Assembly (NCBI RefSeq): GCF_014648095.1
Contig: NZ_BMQL01000009.1
Location: forward strand, 1 to 64,000
Source: Deinococcus ruber
GTDB taxonomy: Bacteria > Deinococcota > Deinococci > Deinococcales > Deinococcaceae
Direction of reading: 5' to 3'
DNA: 64,000 bases
The translations under genes and the position numbers were made by a program. Within the stretch, counting starts at the first letter, position 1, and each line of letters opens with the position of its first letter. Below are positions 8,381 to 17,197 of the stretch, piece after piece. A model generated the notes under the pieces. The model searched no databases, had not been told where the DNA came from, and was given only the letters and a program-made list of their open reading frames with translations.

Positions 8381-9468
8381 CCGATCTGCTGGTGGGAATT
8401 GTCGGCACAGGGGTTATCAGCCGCGCGTATCTGGAGATCGCCCGCGACCTGGGACTGTTCCGGGTGGCCGCCGTGACCGACCTCGACCTGAGCCGCGCCG
8501 AGGCACTTGCCCAGGAATTCGGGGTGCGTGCCCTGCCGCTGGATGAGCTGCTGGCGAGCAGCGAGATCGGCGCAGTGGTCAATCTGACGCCGCCCGCTGC
8601 ACACGCCGGGGTGTCGCTGGCAGCTCTGAACGCCGGAAAGCACGTGTACAGCGAGAAACCGCTGGCAACTTCCCGCGAGGACGGACAGGCCATTCTGGAC
8701 ACGGCGGCCCGACTGGGGCTGCGGGTCGGCTGCGCTCCCGATACCTTCCTGGGAGCGGGGCTTCAGACAGCCCGCGAACTGCTGGACGCGGGAACCATCG
8801 GCAGACCGGTGGGCGCGGCGGCCTTTTTCATGGGAAGCGGCCCTGAGCGGTGGCACCCCGACCCGGGCTTCTTCTACCAGCCGGGGGCCGGGCCGCTGTT
8901 CGACATGGGGCCGTATTACCTGACGGCGCTGGTGTCGCTGCTCGGCGGCGTCACGCGGGCCAGTGGCAGCGCAGCGAAGACGCACGACGAGCGCGTTATC
9001 GGAAGTGGCCCGCGCCAGGGTGAACGCGTTCCCGTTGCCACGCCCACCCACGTCACGGCGCAGCTGGAATTCAGCGGCGGGGTCAGTGCCACCTTCACCG
9101 CCAGCTTCGATGTGCAGGCGAGCGAACTGCCACGCATCGAGCTGTACGGCACCGAGGGCACGCTCAGCCTGCCCGACCCCAACACCTTCGGCGGCCCGCT
9201 GAAACTGCGGCGAGCGGGCGAAAGCGAGTGGACAGAAGTACCGCTGACCCGGCCCTTTGACAAGAACGCACGCGGCATCGGGCTGGCCGATCTGCTCGAC
9301 GCCGAGGCCCAGGGCACGCCGCACCGGGCAAGCGGCGAACTGGCCTTCCACATCCTCGACATCATGACGACGGTGCTGGAGTCTGCCGAACAGGGCCGCA
9401 GCCTTCCGCTGAACAGCCGGGCAGAGCGGCCACAGGCGCTGCCGCCGCATCCGGCCTGGCTGCCCTGA
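8377..9468 (+). CDS. Gfo/Idh/MocA-family NAD(P)-dependent oxidoreductase
   Basis: The 363-residue protein has an N-terminal Rossmann fold (GIVGTGVISRAY) and the family EKP motif (Glu93-Lys94-Pro95), with Lys94 the expected catalytic lysine. The C-terminal alpha/beta domain contains GPLFDMGPYYL. The start at 8377 overlaps the isomerase stop by four bases, so the three catabolic genes are translationally coupled. It probably oxidises or reduces a hydroxyl of the sugar released or modified by its neighbours. A strong terminator follows. Confidence 0.9.
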   Translation: MTDLLVGIVGTGVISRAYLEIARDLGLFRVAAVTDLDLSRAEALAQEFGVRALPLDELLASSEIGAVVNLTPPAAHAGVSLAALNAGKHVYSEKPLATSREDGQAILDTAARLGLRVGCAPDTFLGAGLQTARELLDAGTIGRPVGAAAFFMGSGPERWHPDPGFFYQPGAGPLFDMGPYYLTALVSLLGGVTRASGSAAKTHDERVIGSGPRQGERVPVATPTHVTAQLEFSGGVSATFTASFDVQASELPRIELYGTEGTLSLPDPNTFGGPLKLRRAGESEWTEVPLTRPFDKNARGIGLADLLDAEAQGTPHRASGELAFHILDIMTTVLESAEQGRSLPLNSRAERPQALPPHPAWLP

Positions 9469-9533
9469 CCCAGCACACAGACGGACAGGTCTGACCCGCG
9501 TCAGATCAGACAGCCCAACGAACAAATAAACCA

Positions 9534-9576
9534 GCACGGCGCTGAGAACGGAACTTCCGTCACCTCAGCGCCGTGC
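9534..9576. terminator. Bidirectional hairpin terminator
   Basis: A perfect 13-base inverted repeat (9534-9546 with 9564-9576) sits between the convergent sugar operon and the CGNR regulator gene. The loop contains a nested ACGGAA/TTCCGT pair. Confidence 0.75.
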
Positions 9577-9606
9577 CATTGTATGGCTCTCTTCGCCGTC
9601 GCTGTA

Positions 9607-10206
9607 TCAGGATGCAGCTTTCTGCGCGGCGTGGCGGCGGTGGCGGGCCTGTTTCTGCTGATTGCCGCAGGCTTCCATCGAGCACCAGCGGCGCGACGCA
9701 TTGCGGCTGTCGTCGTAAAAAATCAGGTCGCAGCCGGGGTTCTCGCACTGTTTCAGGCGGTGCGGTTCCAGGCGGTGCAGCAGATCGGCAGCACGCCGGG
9801 CTACCTGCACATTCGGATCGTTCGGCCCCAGCGTTTCAAAGGTCGAAGCCCGCGCAAACGCCTCGCCCTGACGCGTCACTTCCAGCCGCTCACGGCCCTG
9901 CCCCAGCACCGCATTCAGCACGTTCAGGCCGCGCAGGGTCGAGGCCTCGTCGGGCTGCCGCCGAGCCAACGGGCGATAAACCGCGTCCAGGGCGGCCCGC
10001 ATCCGTCTGGTGCCGTGCAGCAGCGTGTCTTCGTCGAGCTGGGTGGCGTCGGCCTCGCTGAGCAGACCAGCCTGTACAAACCAGCGCCGCGCCCGCTCGC
10101 CAGAGGTCAGAAGTTCGTCGGCACCGCCGGGCGACTGGCGGTGAAAGGTGGTATTCACCAGATCGACGCTGGGGTCGCCACCCAGAAACAGAAACTCTTC
10201 GGCCAT
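9607..10206 (-). CDS. CGNR zinc-finger (ABATE-domain) transcriptional regulator
   Basis: The 199-residue protein has an N-terminal domain beginning FLFLGGDPSVDLVNTT, typical of the stress-related ABATE/CGNR family. Its C-terminal treble-clef finger has Cys154, Cys159, Cys175 and Cys180; the name motif reads CGNQ here. I chose ATG 10206; a GTG lies two codons upstream. A perfect palindrome sits 14 bases upstream of the start, a position suited to autoregulation. The divergent neighbour is an anchored YceI protein. Members are DNA-binding, but the inducing signal is generally unknown. Confidence 0.85.
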   Translation of the reverse strand: MAEEFLFLGGDPSVDLVNTTFHRQSPGGADELLTSGERARRWFVQAGLLSEADATQLDEDTLLHGTRRMRAALDAVYRPLARRQPDEASTLRGLNVLNAVLGQGRERLEVTRQGEAFARASTFETLGPNDPNVQVARRAADLLHRLEPHRLKQCENPGCDLIFYDDSRNASRRWCSMEACGNQQKQARHRRHAAQKAAS

Positions 10207-10219
10207 GAGCACAGTATAG

Positions 10220-10256
10220 AACGTAACTTCCTAAAATTTCAGAAGGAAGTTACGTT
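10220..10256. promoter_or_regulatory. Perfect 13-base palindrome, candidate CGNR operator
   Basis: Arms AACGTAACTTCCT (10220-10232) and AGGAAGTTACGTT (10244-10256) match perfectly across an 11-base spacer. It lies between the divergent CGNR and YceI genes, almost touching the CGNR start. Similar palindromes with the same half-site (GTAACYTYC) and 10-12 base spacers recur upstream of the DM13 gene at 28131-28284. Confidence 0.65.
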
Positions 10257-10462
10257 GTTCGGCTTCCGAGTCTCCGGCAGAGTGCCGAATCTGTTCGGCC
10301 AACGAAATGAACCTTTCCAGCAAAGGCTGCGTATCTGTGTTCAAGGACGGCACCGCTCAGGCTGTCAGTCGTCATAACCCCCAAAGCCCTCAGATGCAGT
10401 TGCGTACGAGCCTCTCAGAATCGTCCCGTTTCAGTGCGGGCCTCGCCCTCAAAGGAGTTGCC

Positions 10463-11101
10463 ATGAACACCCACACCCTCAACAGCCGCCCCACCCTCCG
10501 TTTCCGTCTGACCCATCCTCGCCTGTGGCTGGCGGCTGGCGCAGTGGTGGTGCTGGGTGCGGCGGCAGGGATCGGCACGCTCAGCTACCTCGGACGTGGC
10601 CCCGCCCCCATCGAAGTGACGAATACCTCGGGGGCCGCGACCTTCAATTTCCGCGTCACGGGCATTCCGGTTCCCGGAAAAATCGAGGGTGTGACGCCGC
10701 ACTTGACCTTCTCGCCCAGCAATCTGAGTGCGGCGCGTGGAACCGTCACGCTGGGGCTGAGTCATCTGAACACCGGAATCGCGCTGCGCGACATGCACGC
10801 CCGCGAATTTCTGGGGGTCGAAAAACACCCGGTTGCCACCTTCAAGCTGCAAAAACTGAATGTCGCCCAGAAGATCGGGCCGGGGCAGACGCTGCGGGGC
10901 ACTGCCGACGGCACGCTGAACCTCAACGGCGTCGCGGTGCCGCTCCACTCGCCCATCACGCTCACCGAGGCTGCCGACGGCTCTGTGATCGATGTCAGCA
11001 CCGGCTTTGACGTGACCTTTGCCCGCCACCACATCTCGATTCCCGGAGCAGACCCCCGTACCGATGTCAAGGTCATGTTTCGGCTGCCGCTGTCGCAGTA
11101 A
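10463..11101 (+). CDS. Membrane-anchored YceI-family protein
   Basis: The 212-residue protein has a cytoplasmic N-terminus and one hydrophobic segment (about 19-42), then a YceI lipocalin-like barrel. Family marks include the block GLSHLNTGIALRDMHAREFL and the strand with LNLNGVAVPLH. Start 10463 is preceded by aaaggag. YceI proteins bind polyisoprenoids or amphiphiles in the periplasm and are often induced by acid or oxidative stress. Retention of an anchor instead of a cleavable signal suggests it stays on the membrane. It is divergent from the CGNR regulator, its likely controller. Confidence 0.85.
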   Translation: MNTHTLNSRPTLRFRLTHPRLWLAAGAVVVLGAAAGIGTLSYLGRGPAPIEVTNTSGAATFNFRVTGIPVPGKIEGVTPHLTFSPSNLSAARGTVTLGLSHLNTGIALRDMHAREFLGVEKHPVATFKLQKLNVAQKIGPGQTLRGTADGTLNLNGVAVPLHSPITLTEAADGSVIDVSTGFDVTFARHHISIPGADPRTDVKVMFRLPLSQ

Positions 11102-11209
11102 CGCCGAGGTTCACCCGTCTGCCAGAAGACAGCATCGCCTGCATGTTGTGACTGCCGAAGATGAAATCTTCAAATCATAGACTTCGGCTTCATATCAAAA
11201 TTACAGACC

Positions 11210-11250
11210 GCACTGGACGCACACTCTGTTGGCGTCCGGTGCTTCTTTTT
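11210..11250 (+). terminator. Rho-independent terminator after the YceI gene
   Basis: An 11-base stem (11210-11220 with 11232-11242, one G-T pair) is followed by ttctttttg, the classic T-rich tail on the plus strand. Confidence 0.8.
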
Positions 11251-11490
11251 GATGTACACCGCCTGCCGTAAGTCACAGACCTACCTGCTTGTCTGCTCGG
11301 CAGAGCTGGCAGTGCTCGCACAGACGCGTACCCGCTAAACAGAGCAATGAATGTTTCAATCTGCTCTCACTCGTCGTTAATCCAGGCAATCTGAGCACAG
11401 AGAGGAGCCGACAGAATCTAGTGACTGTTTTTATCACCTTTTACGCTGGCACCTTTTGTTTTCAGGACAAGGATGCCCAGGGAGCAGAAG

Positions 11491-11499
11491 TGTTATATT
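11491..11499 (+). promoter_or_regulatory. Extended -10 promoter of the LivJ-type gene
   Basis: TGTTATATT provides an extended -10 (TG-n-TATATT) with no clear -35. It would start transcription around 11506, giving an 80-base leader with ggagg before the ATG. Confidence 0.45.
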
Positions 11500-11585
11500 T
11501 ACCACGGTACCTTCCACCAACGCTTCGCCGTTTGAACGCGGCAGCGCGAAACGTGGAGCCGTGTACCGAAGTTTTCGGAGGATTC

Positions 11586-12746
11586 ATGAAGAAACTCGGT
11601 CTTTCTGTCCTGACACTCGGTGCGCTCAGCCTCGGCAGCGCCCACGCCGTCACCGTGATCAAAGTCGCCAGCATGTCGCCGCTCTCCGGCCCCAGCAACG
11701 ACCAGGGTCTTCAGATTCGCAACGCCACCGAGATGGTCATCAAGGAAAACCGTTCGGCCTTCCTGGCGATGGGCTTCGACCTTCAGTTTGTCGCCTACGA
11801 CGACCAGGGCGATCCCACGACCGGCAACGCCAATGCCCGCCGCATCGCCGCCGACAACAGCATTCTGGCGATGGTCGGCACCATGAACAGCGGCGTGATC
11901 ATTCCCAGCAGCGAGTCGCTGGCACCCAGCCACGTGGCGATGGTGTCGCCCTCGACCACCAACCCCAAGGTGACCGACCGGGGCCTTGCCAACGTCAACC
12001 GCGTCTGCGCCCGCGACGACGCCCAGGGGCCTGCCGGAGCCGACTTCGCCATCACGACCCTGAAGGCCAAAAAGGTCTACATGCTGAACGACAAGACCCC
12101 GTATGGTCAGGGTCTGTCGGACGCCGCCCAGAAGGAATTCCAGGCCAAGGGCGTCACCATCGCCGCCTCGGAAGGCACCGAAGAGCGCAGCGACTTCTCC
12201 AGCATCATCACCAAGATCAAGCTGTCGAAGCCCGACGTGATCTACTTCGGCGGTCTGTATGGCCAGATCGGGCCGTTTGCCAAGCAGCTGCGTGAATCGG
12301 GCGTGACCACCCCGGTCATGGGCGGCGACGGCCTCGACAGCCCCGACCTGCTGACCCTCGCAGGGGCCGGAGCCAAGGACGTGTACTTCAGCACCATCGC
12401 GCCGCCCCTGAACGTGGTGCCCGCCGCCAAGACGGTGGCCGTGCGCTACAAGGCCGCGTACAAGAAGGACATCCAGGGCTACGGCATCATGGGTTACGAC
12501 AGCGCGACTGTGGTGGTCAAGGGCATCATGAGTGCCATGAAGGCCAACGGCAACAAGCTGCCCAGCCGCGCCCAGGTCGAGAGCGCCATCCGCAAGACCA
12601 ACCTGACCAGCGGCACGCTGACCGGTCCTATCGACTTCAACAGCGTCGGTGACCGCGTGACCGCCAAGATGTACATCCGCCAGATCGACGCCAAGCTGAA
12701 CGTCACGACGGCAGGCACAGTGGACGTGAAGGCTCCGAAGCCCTGA
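11586..12746 (+). CDS. Branched-chain amino acid type ABC transporter substrate-binding protein
   Basis: The 386-residue protein has a Sec signal peptide (1-21, ending AHA). The mature part is a LivJ-type type-I periplasmic-binding fold with SMSPLSGPSNDQGLQIRNA at the front and a VGTMNSGVIIPSSESLA hinge block. GGAGG lies before ATG 11586; the longer upstream frame is not supported. It binds a branched-chain amino acid or similar small amide. No liv permease or ATPase gene is adjacent, so it must work with a transporter encoded elsewhere. Confidence 0.9.
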   Translation: MKKLGLSVLTLGALSLGSAHAVTVIKVASMSPLSGPSNDQGLQIRNATEMVIKENRSAFLAMGFDLQFVAYDDQGDPTTGNANARRIAADNSILAMVGTMNSGVIIPSSESLAPSHVAMVSPSTTNPKVTDRGLANVNRVCARDDAQGPAGADFAITTLKAKKVYMLNDKTPYGQGLSDAAQKEFQAKGVTIAASEGTEERSDFSSIITKIKLSKPDVIYFGGLYGQIGPFAKQLRESGVTTPVMGGDGLDSPDLLTLAGAGAKDVYFSTIAPPLNVVPAAKTVAVRYKAAYKKDIQGYGIMGYDSATVVVKGIMSAMKANGNKLPSRAQVESAIRKTNLTSGTLTGPIDFNSVGDRVTAKMYIRQIDAKLNVTTAGTVDVKAPKP

Positions 12747-12775
12747 TCGTGACTGCACTGACCGGCACACAGCAG

Positions 12776-12827
12776 TAAAAAAATAGCAGGCAGCAGGGGA
12801 CAGCTCATCTGAACTGTCCCCTGCTGC
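12776..12827 (-). terminator. Rho-independent terminator at the end of the minus-strand ABC importer operon
   Basis: A perfect 14-base stem (12790-12803 with 12814-12827) is followed, in the minus direction, by a T-rich tail (complement of the A-run at 12776-12784). It may also stop the convergent LivJ-type transcript. Confidence 0.85.
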
Positions 12828-12839
12828 TGTCTTGCCGCG

Positions 12840-13904
12840 CTATTCCGCGCTCAGGACGTGGGCGGCCAGCGGCGAAAGGGTCACGTTCACGGGTGCTCCG
12901 ACCGGAAAGGCGCTTGCCTCGTTGCCCTGAAGGTCGGCCACCACGGTATTTGTGCCGACCATCAGGCTCAGGCGGGTGATCGAGCCCAGGAAGCGCTTGT
13001 CGCTCACCCGCGCAGTCAGGTCGCCCGAACCGCTGCTGGCGCTCAGTTGCAGTTCCTCGGGGCGCAGATACAGCCGCAGCCGCTGGCCTTTCCGGAAGGC
13101 ACGGGCCGCATCCACTGCGATGGGCGCACCCATCCAGCCCGCGACTTCGATTAGGCCGCGTTCCTGATCCAGTACTGCCGCATCCAGACGGTTGGCGGTG
13201 CCCACAAATTCAGCGACGAAGGGCGAAGCCGGACGACGATAGATGTCTTCCGGCGTGCCGAGCTGGGCAATCTTGCCCTTCTCCATCACCACCACCCGGT
13301 CTGAAATCGCCAGCGCCTCTTCCTGATCGTGCGTCACAAACAGGGTCGTGGTGCCGGTTTCGCGCTGCACCCGGCGAATCTCGTCGCGCAGATTCAGCCG
13401 AACCTGAGCGTCCAGCGCACTCAGCGGCTCGTCGAGCAGCAAGACCTGTGGCTCGATAGCCAGCGCACGGGCCAGCGCCACCCGCTGCTGCTGCCCGCCC
13501 GATAACTGGTTGGGAAAACGCTGGCGCATATCCGACAAGCCGATCAGCTCGAACAGGGTCTTCAGCCGCTTTTCGGTTTCGGCAGCGCTCACGCCGCGCA
13601 CCTTCAGGCCGAATTTCACGTTGTCCTGGGCGGTCATGTTCGGGAAAAGGCTGTAGGCCTGAAAGACCATGCCCATCTGGCGTCTGGCAGCGGGCAGCGG
13701 CGTCAGATCGTTGCCGCCCAGCAGCACCCGCCCGGTGGTGGGAACAGCGAACCCCGCCACGATCCGCAGCAGCGTGGTCTTGCCACACCCCGACGGCCCC
13801 AGCAGCGTGACCAGTTCGCCCTTCTCCAGCGAGAGATTGAGCGGCGACAGAGCCGTACTCGTGCCATACGTTTTGGAAATATTTTCAGCGGTCAGATAAC
13901 TCAT
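12840..13904 (-). CDS. ABC importer ATP-binding protein (PotA/FbpC type)
   Basis: The 354-residue ATPase has Walker A GPSGCGKT (36-43), signature LSGGQQQ (134-140), Walker B LLLDEP (155-160), switch His192 and a C-terminal TOBE-like domain (about 240-354). The start at 13904 overlaps the permease stop (ATGA). It energises the importer encoded by the next two permease genes and the binding protein at 15952-17043. The family covers iron(III), polyamine, phosphonate and thiamine uptake, so the substrate is not settled by this gene. Confidence 0.92.
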   Translation of the reverse strand: MSYLTAENISKTYGTSTALSPLNLSLEKGELVTLLGPSGCGKTTLLRIVAGFAVPTTGRVLLGGNDLTPLPAARRQMGMVFQAYSLFPNMTAQDNVKFGLKVRGVSAAETEKRLKTLFELIGLSDMRQRFPNQLSGGQQQRVALARALAIEPQVLLLDEPLSALDAQVRLNLRDEIRRVQRETGTTTLFVTHDQEEALAISDRVVVMEKGKIAQLGTPEDIYRRPASPFVAEFVGTANRLDAAVLDQERGLIEVAGWMGAPIAVDAARAFRKGQRLRLYLRPEELQLSASSGSGDLTARVSDKRFLGSITRLSLMVGTNTVVADLQGNEASAFPVGAPVNVTLSPLAAHVLSAE

Positions 13905-14680
13905 TTCGCTCCCCCGAGCTGAACCCTGCCCCGCCCGACCCGCAGCATCACGAGCATGGCGACCCAGGTGATTGCCAGACTGATGAGTGACAGCGCGGCG
14001 GCAGGTGTGCCCTGTGTCTGCCCGATGTAATTGATATACACGGCGAAGGTGTTGAACAGCAGCACGTTGGCGAGCGTGAATTCGCCCAGCACGATGGCGA
14101 GCGTGAGCAGCGACGCGCCCAGTACCGCGCTGCGAATATTGGGCAAAATCACGCGCCACAGCAGCGTTCCCCAGCCCGACCCCAGGCTCTGCGCCGCCTC
14201 GGACAGCGTTTGCAGATCGAGCGCCCGCAGCCCGGTATCGAGCGTGCGGTAGGTGTACGGCAGGCTGAGCACCACGTAGCCTGCCACCAGAAACTGCGGC
14301 GTGCCGACGAACCATTCTGGCCCTTTGTACAGCGTCGTCAGGCCGCCGACCAGCACGATGGGCGGCACCACGAACGACAGCACCGAGAGCTGCCCCAGCA
14401 GATTCCGCAGCCCCGGCACCCGCAGATTGACCCAGAAGGCCGCCGGAATGACCAGTGCAAAGCTGATGACGATGGTTTCGATGGCCAGCCCGAACGACAG
14501 CCGAAAGGTTTCGTGGAACTTGGGGTCCTGCAAAATCTGAACGTAAGCCGAGAGGTCGTATTTCGAGCCGCCCGCCCACAGGCTGTAAATCGCCATTCCC
14601 AGCAGCGGCACCAGAAAATACAGCGCCATGATGCCGATCCACAGGCCGCGCCCGGTCTGAGCCACAAGGTTCTGTCTCAT
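13901..14680 (-). CDS. ABC importer permease (second permease)
   Basis: The 259-residue protein has six hydrophobic segments and the cytoplasmic coupling motif EAAQSLGSGWGTLLWRVILP (161-180), in which EAA and the later glycine dock to the ATPase. It overlaps the ATPase gene by four bases and follows a similar permease. Family: binding-protein-dependent inner-membrane component (PotC/FbpB-like). Confidence 0.9.
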   Translation of the reverse strand: MRQNLVAQTGRGLWIGIMALYFLVPLLGMAIYSLWAGGSKYDLSAYVQILQDPKFHETFRLSFGLAIETIVISFALVIPAAFWVNLRVPGLRNLLGQLSVLSFVVPPIVLVGGLTTLYKGPEWFVGTPQFLVAGYVVLSLPYTYRTLDTGLRALDLQTLSEAAQSLGSGWGTLLWRVILPNIRSAVLGASLLTLAIVLGEFTLANVLLFNTFAVYINYIGQTQGTPAAALSLISLAITWVAMLVMLRVGRGRVQLGGAK

Positions 14681-14740
14681 GTGCGCCCCCCGTTCATGTC
14701 TGCTGCCCTGCTCATTTCCGCCGCCCCGTTCATTTCCGCC
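14681..14740. repeat. Imperfect tandem repeats around the permease stop/start junction
   Basis: On the minus strand the first permease ends in ggaaATGA. Two further near-copies of an 18-21 base unit (ATGA followed by a G-rich stretch) precede the true start of the second permease. The result is several closely spaced stop-start signals. It looks like a duplicated translation-initiation region. Confidence 0.45.
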
Positions 14741-15734
14741 ACTTCGATCCGGCCCGCTCCAGCACCGAATAGATTGCCATCGTGAGCGCCATCACCGCGA
14801 TGACCAGCAGTGCCAGCGCCTGCCCCAGGTGCGGGTCTGAGATCACGTTGCCCGACAGCACCGCGCCGATCTGAAGCGGCAGCAGCGCCAGATTGCCCGA
14901 AGTCAGGGCGTAGGCGGTGGCGTAGGCCGAAAACGCGTTGCCGAACAGCAGCACCGCGCTCGCCAGCAGCGAGGGAGCCAGAATCGGCAGGCCGATGTGT
15001 CGCCAGAACTGCCCCGCCGTCGCGCCCAGATTCTCGGCGGCCTCGCGCCATTCGCGCCGCAGACCTTCCAGCGCGGGCGCAATCAGAATCACCATCAGCG
15101 GAATCTGAAAGTACAGGTACACCACCAGCAGCCCGCTGAAATTGAACAGGCTGAAGCCAGATCGGTTCAGGTCGAGGCCGATGACCGACAGCAGGCGGGT
15201 GACGATGCCCGTGGTGCCCAGGGTCGCCACGAACGCCAGCGCCAGTGGCACACCCGCGAAATTGGCCGCCACGCCGCTGAAGGCCACCAGCGGCGCACGC
15301 AACCACGCCGGGCCGCCCTCACCCAGCACCGCGTAGGCCAGCAGTCCACCAACAACTGTGCCGATAATGGCCGACGTGCCACTCAGAAAGATGCTGTTCT
15401 TCAGACCGGTCACGTACTGCGGCTGCGCCAGATCGCGGATATGTTGCAGCGTCCAGCCGCCCGCCGCGCCGTCCACACCGTCAAAGCGAAACGCCCCCAC
15501 CAGCACCGCGAAGGCCGGAACGATCAGAAAGGCCAGCATGACCACCAGCAGCGGGCCGACAAACAGGAGCGTGGTGAGGTGCCCACGCCAGTCGGGGGCC
15601 GCTGCACGAGGCCGGGGTACGCCGCTCAGGGTCTCGGCGGTGCTGACAACAGCGGTGGCAGCAGGCTGAGCACTCAGGGCCGCATCGAGGTCGGAGGCGG
15701 GCGGTTCAGGGCGTGCATCTGCGGAACGCTCCAC
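14730..15734 (-). CDS. ABC importer permease (first permease)
   Basis: The 334-residue protein has a long polar, alanine/proline-rich N-terminus (about 1-52) before six membrane segments. The EAA coupling motif (EAAENLGATAGQFWRHIGLP) lies near residue 232. It pairs with the shorter permease to form the channel. The upstream gene encodes the binding protein, separated by 217 bases that hold a small hairpin. Confidence 0.9.
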   Translation of the reverse strand: MERSADARPEPPASDLDAALSAQPAATAVVSTAETLSGVPRPRAAAPDWRGHLTTLLFVGPLLVVMLAFLIVPAFAVLVGAFRFDGVDGAAGGWTLQHIRDLAQPQYVTGLKNSIFLSGTSAIIGTVVGGLLAYAVLGEGGPAWLRAPLVAFSGVAANFAGVPLALAFVATLGTTGIVTRLLSVIGLDLNRSGFSLFNFSGLLVVYLYFQIPLMVILIAPALEGLRREWREAAENLGATAGQFWRHIGLPILAPSLLASAVLLFGNAFSAYATAYALTSGNLALLPLQIGAVLSGNVISDPHLGQALALLVIAVMALTMAIYSVLERAGSKWRK

Positions 15735-15899
15735 GTTGACTCCTTTTTTGGGGGCAGGAAAAGAGGCTGCTGGAGGGCGAAAAGCCGGGGCAAAACATAC
15801 GGTTCATCTGAGTGATGTGCTGAGAGGGACAGAACCCTGTTCAGGCATCCCGCCGATGTTCCCAACCGCTGAAACCCAGCTTCTCTCCCCTACTTAAAT

Positions 15900-15930
15900 T
15901 CCCCGCCCGCCACAATCGGCAGAGCGGGGA
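15900..15930 (-). terminator. Weak intercistronic hairpin after the binding-protein gene
   Basis: TCCCCGC (15900-15906) pairs with GCGGGGA (15924-15930). Such hairpins between a binding-protein gene and its permeases often reduce downstream expression or stabilise upstream mRNA. Confidence 0.4.
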
Positions 15931-15951
15931 GGGTACGAAAACGCCTGAGAC

Positions 15952-17043
15952 TTACTGTCCGACTTTGGCGGCCCAGTTCGCGGCCAGCACGGCTTTTGCC
16001 TTGTTGATCTGGTCGGGCGTGGCGAACTTGACGTTCTTGTAAACCGCCGCGTCGGGTAGGGCAGCCAGCATGTCCTTGGGCACCACGCCGCGCTTCACCA
16101 TGTCGTTGAAGCGGATCGGGTGTGCGCCGCCCTTCAGGAACAGCAGCTGTCCAGCATCGGAAGTGATGAACTCTTCCCACAGCCGCGCCGCGTTCTGGTT
16201 GGGGCCGGTGGCATTGATGGCAACAGCATAGTGGCCGCCGTACACGCCGTCGCTGGGCACCGTCACCGTCCAGTCCACCTTGCCCGCGAACTGCTTGCTG
16301 TAGCCCAGATTCAGGTAATCCCAGTCGGCCACGATGGGCGTCTGCCCGGTCTGCACGGTGGCAGGCGTCGCATCGACGGGAATGTAATTGCCCATTGCCT
16401 TGAGCTTGGCGAAGTACTCGATGCCGGGCATGATGTTGTCGAGCGAACCGCCGTTGGCGAGCGCCGCCGACCACACCGCCGAGAACGCTGCCGATGCCGA
16501 GAGCGGGTTGCCGTTCAGCGCGACCTGTCCCTTGTATTCGGGCTTCAGCAGGTCGGCCCAGCTTTTGGGCACGTTCTTGACGATGTTCTTGTTGATCCCG
16601 AACGACACGACGCCGAAGTAATTGCCTACCCAGTACCCGTCTTTGTCTTTTGCGCTCGCCGGAATGCTGGCCCAGGTCGAGGGCTTGTAGGGCGTGAACA
16701 GCTTCTCGGTCTTGCCCTGGATGGCAAACGCCGGGCCAACGTCCACCACGTCGGGCGAGCGGCGCTGACCCTTCAGCGAGCGGATCGCCTGAAGCTCTTC
16801 GGCGCTGGAGATGTCGGGGGAAGCGTTGGTCAGCTTCAGGCCGTACATCTTCTGGAAGGTGTCCATGATCTCGCCGTAGTTGGCCCAGTCTGGCGGCAGC
16901 GCGATGGTGTTGAGGTTGCCGTCCTTCTTACCCGCCGCCACGATGGTGGCCGGCAGGGTGGGCATCGTCATGGTCTGCGCTGCAACCATCACAGACGCTG
17001 CTGCGACCAGCAAAGCGCTCAGTTGAATCGTCTTCTTCTTCAT
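15952..17043 (-). CDS. ABC importer substrate-binding protein (AfuA/FbpA-like)
   Basis: The 363-residue protein has a Sec signal (MKKK then a hydrophobic stretch, cleavage near residue 22). The mature part is a type-II binding fold of the iron(III)/polyamine/phosphonate group, with DVVDVGPAFAIQGK and NYFGVVSFGINKN in lobe 1 and ADWDYLNLGYSKQ in lobe 2. The Tyr-Tyr pair typical of ferric-binding proteins is not obvious, so an organic substrate is possible. It is the first gene of the importer operon running leftward. Confidence 0.88.
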   Translation of the reverse strand: MKKKTIQLSALLVAAASVMVAAQTMTMPTLPATIVAAGKKDGNLNTIALPPDWANYGEIMDTFQKMYGLKLTNASPDISSAEELQAIRSLKGQRRSPDVVDVGPAFAIQGKTEKLFTPYKPSTWASIPASAKDKDGYWVGNYFGVVSFGINKNIVKNVPKSWADLLKPEYKGQVALNGNPLSASAAFSAVWSAALANGGSLDNIMPGIEYFAKLKAMGNYIPVDATPATVQTGQTPIVADWDYLNLGYSKQFAGKVDWTVTVPSDGVYGGHYAVAINATGPNQNAARLWEEFITSDAGQLLFLKGGAHPIRFNDMVKRGVVPKDMLAALPDAAVYKNVKFATPDQINKAKAVLAANWAAKVGQ

Positions 17044-17081
17044 GGCTCACCTCAGGGGATGGATTTCTGTACTTCTGGAGT

Positions 17082-17110
17082 GTGTATGCTGATTGTAAGC
17101 GCTGTGTCAA
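17082..17110 (-). promoter_or_regulatory. Promoter of the ABC importer operon
   Basis: On the minus strand a perfect TTGACA (17105-17110) is followed after 17 bases by ATACAC (17082-17087), 39 bases before the binding-protein ATG. An imperfect palindrome GTGAAACATTCCAC lies just upstream. Confidence 0.6.
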
Positions 17111-17197
17111 GAAAATGTGAAACATTCCACGGGGGCTCTCGTCCAGACTCATGGATTTGGTGATACGTGGCTGACCCGGTGTGGTTAAGCTGCGGGC

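Larger units (their letters stand above)
11102..11585. other. Intergenic region with terminator and promoter
   Basis: There is no gene in these 484 bases. After the YceI stop come a hairpin with CCGAAG/CTTCGG arms (about 11155-11187), a true terminator at 11210-11250, and the promoter of the LivJ-type gene (extended -10 at 11491-11499). Confidence 0.6.

Noticed and set aside
13905..14642. Fusion of the ABC ATPase with an upstream 246-codon frame
   Set aside because: The extension is the permease gene read in another frame; ATG 13904 is coupled to the permease stop.
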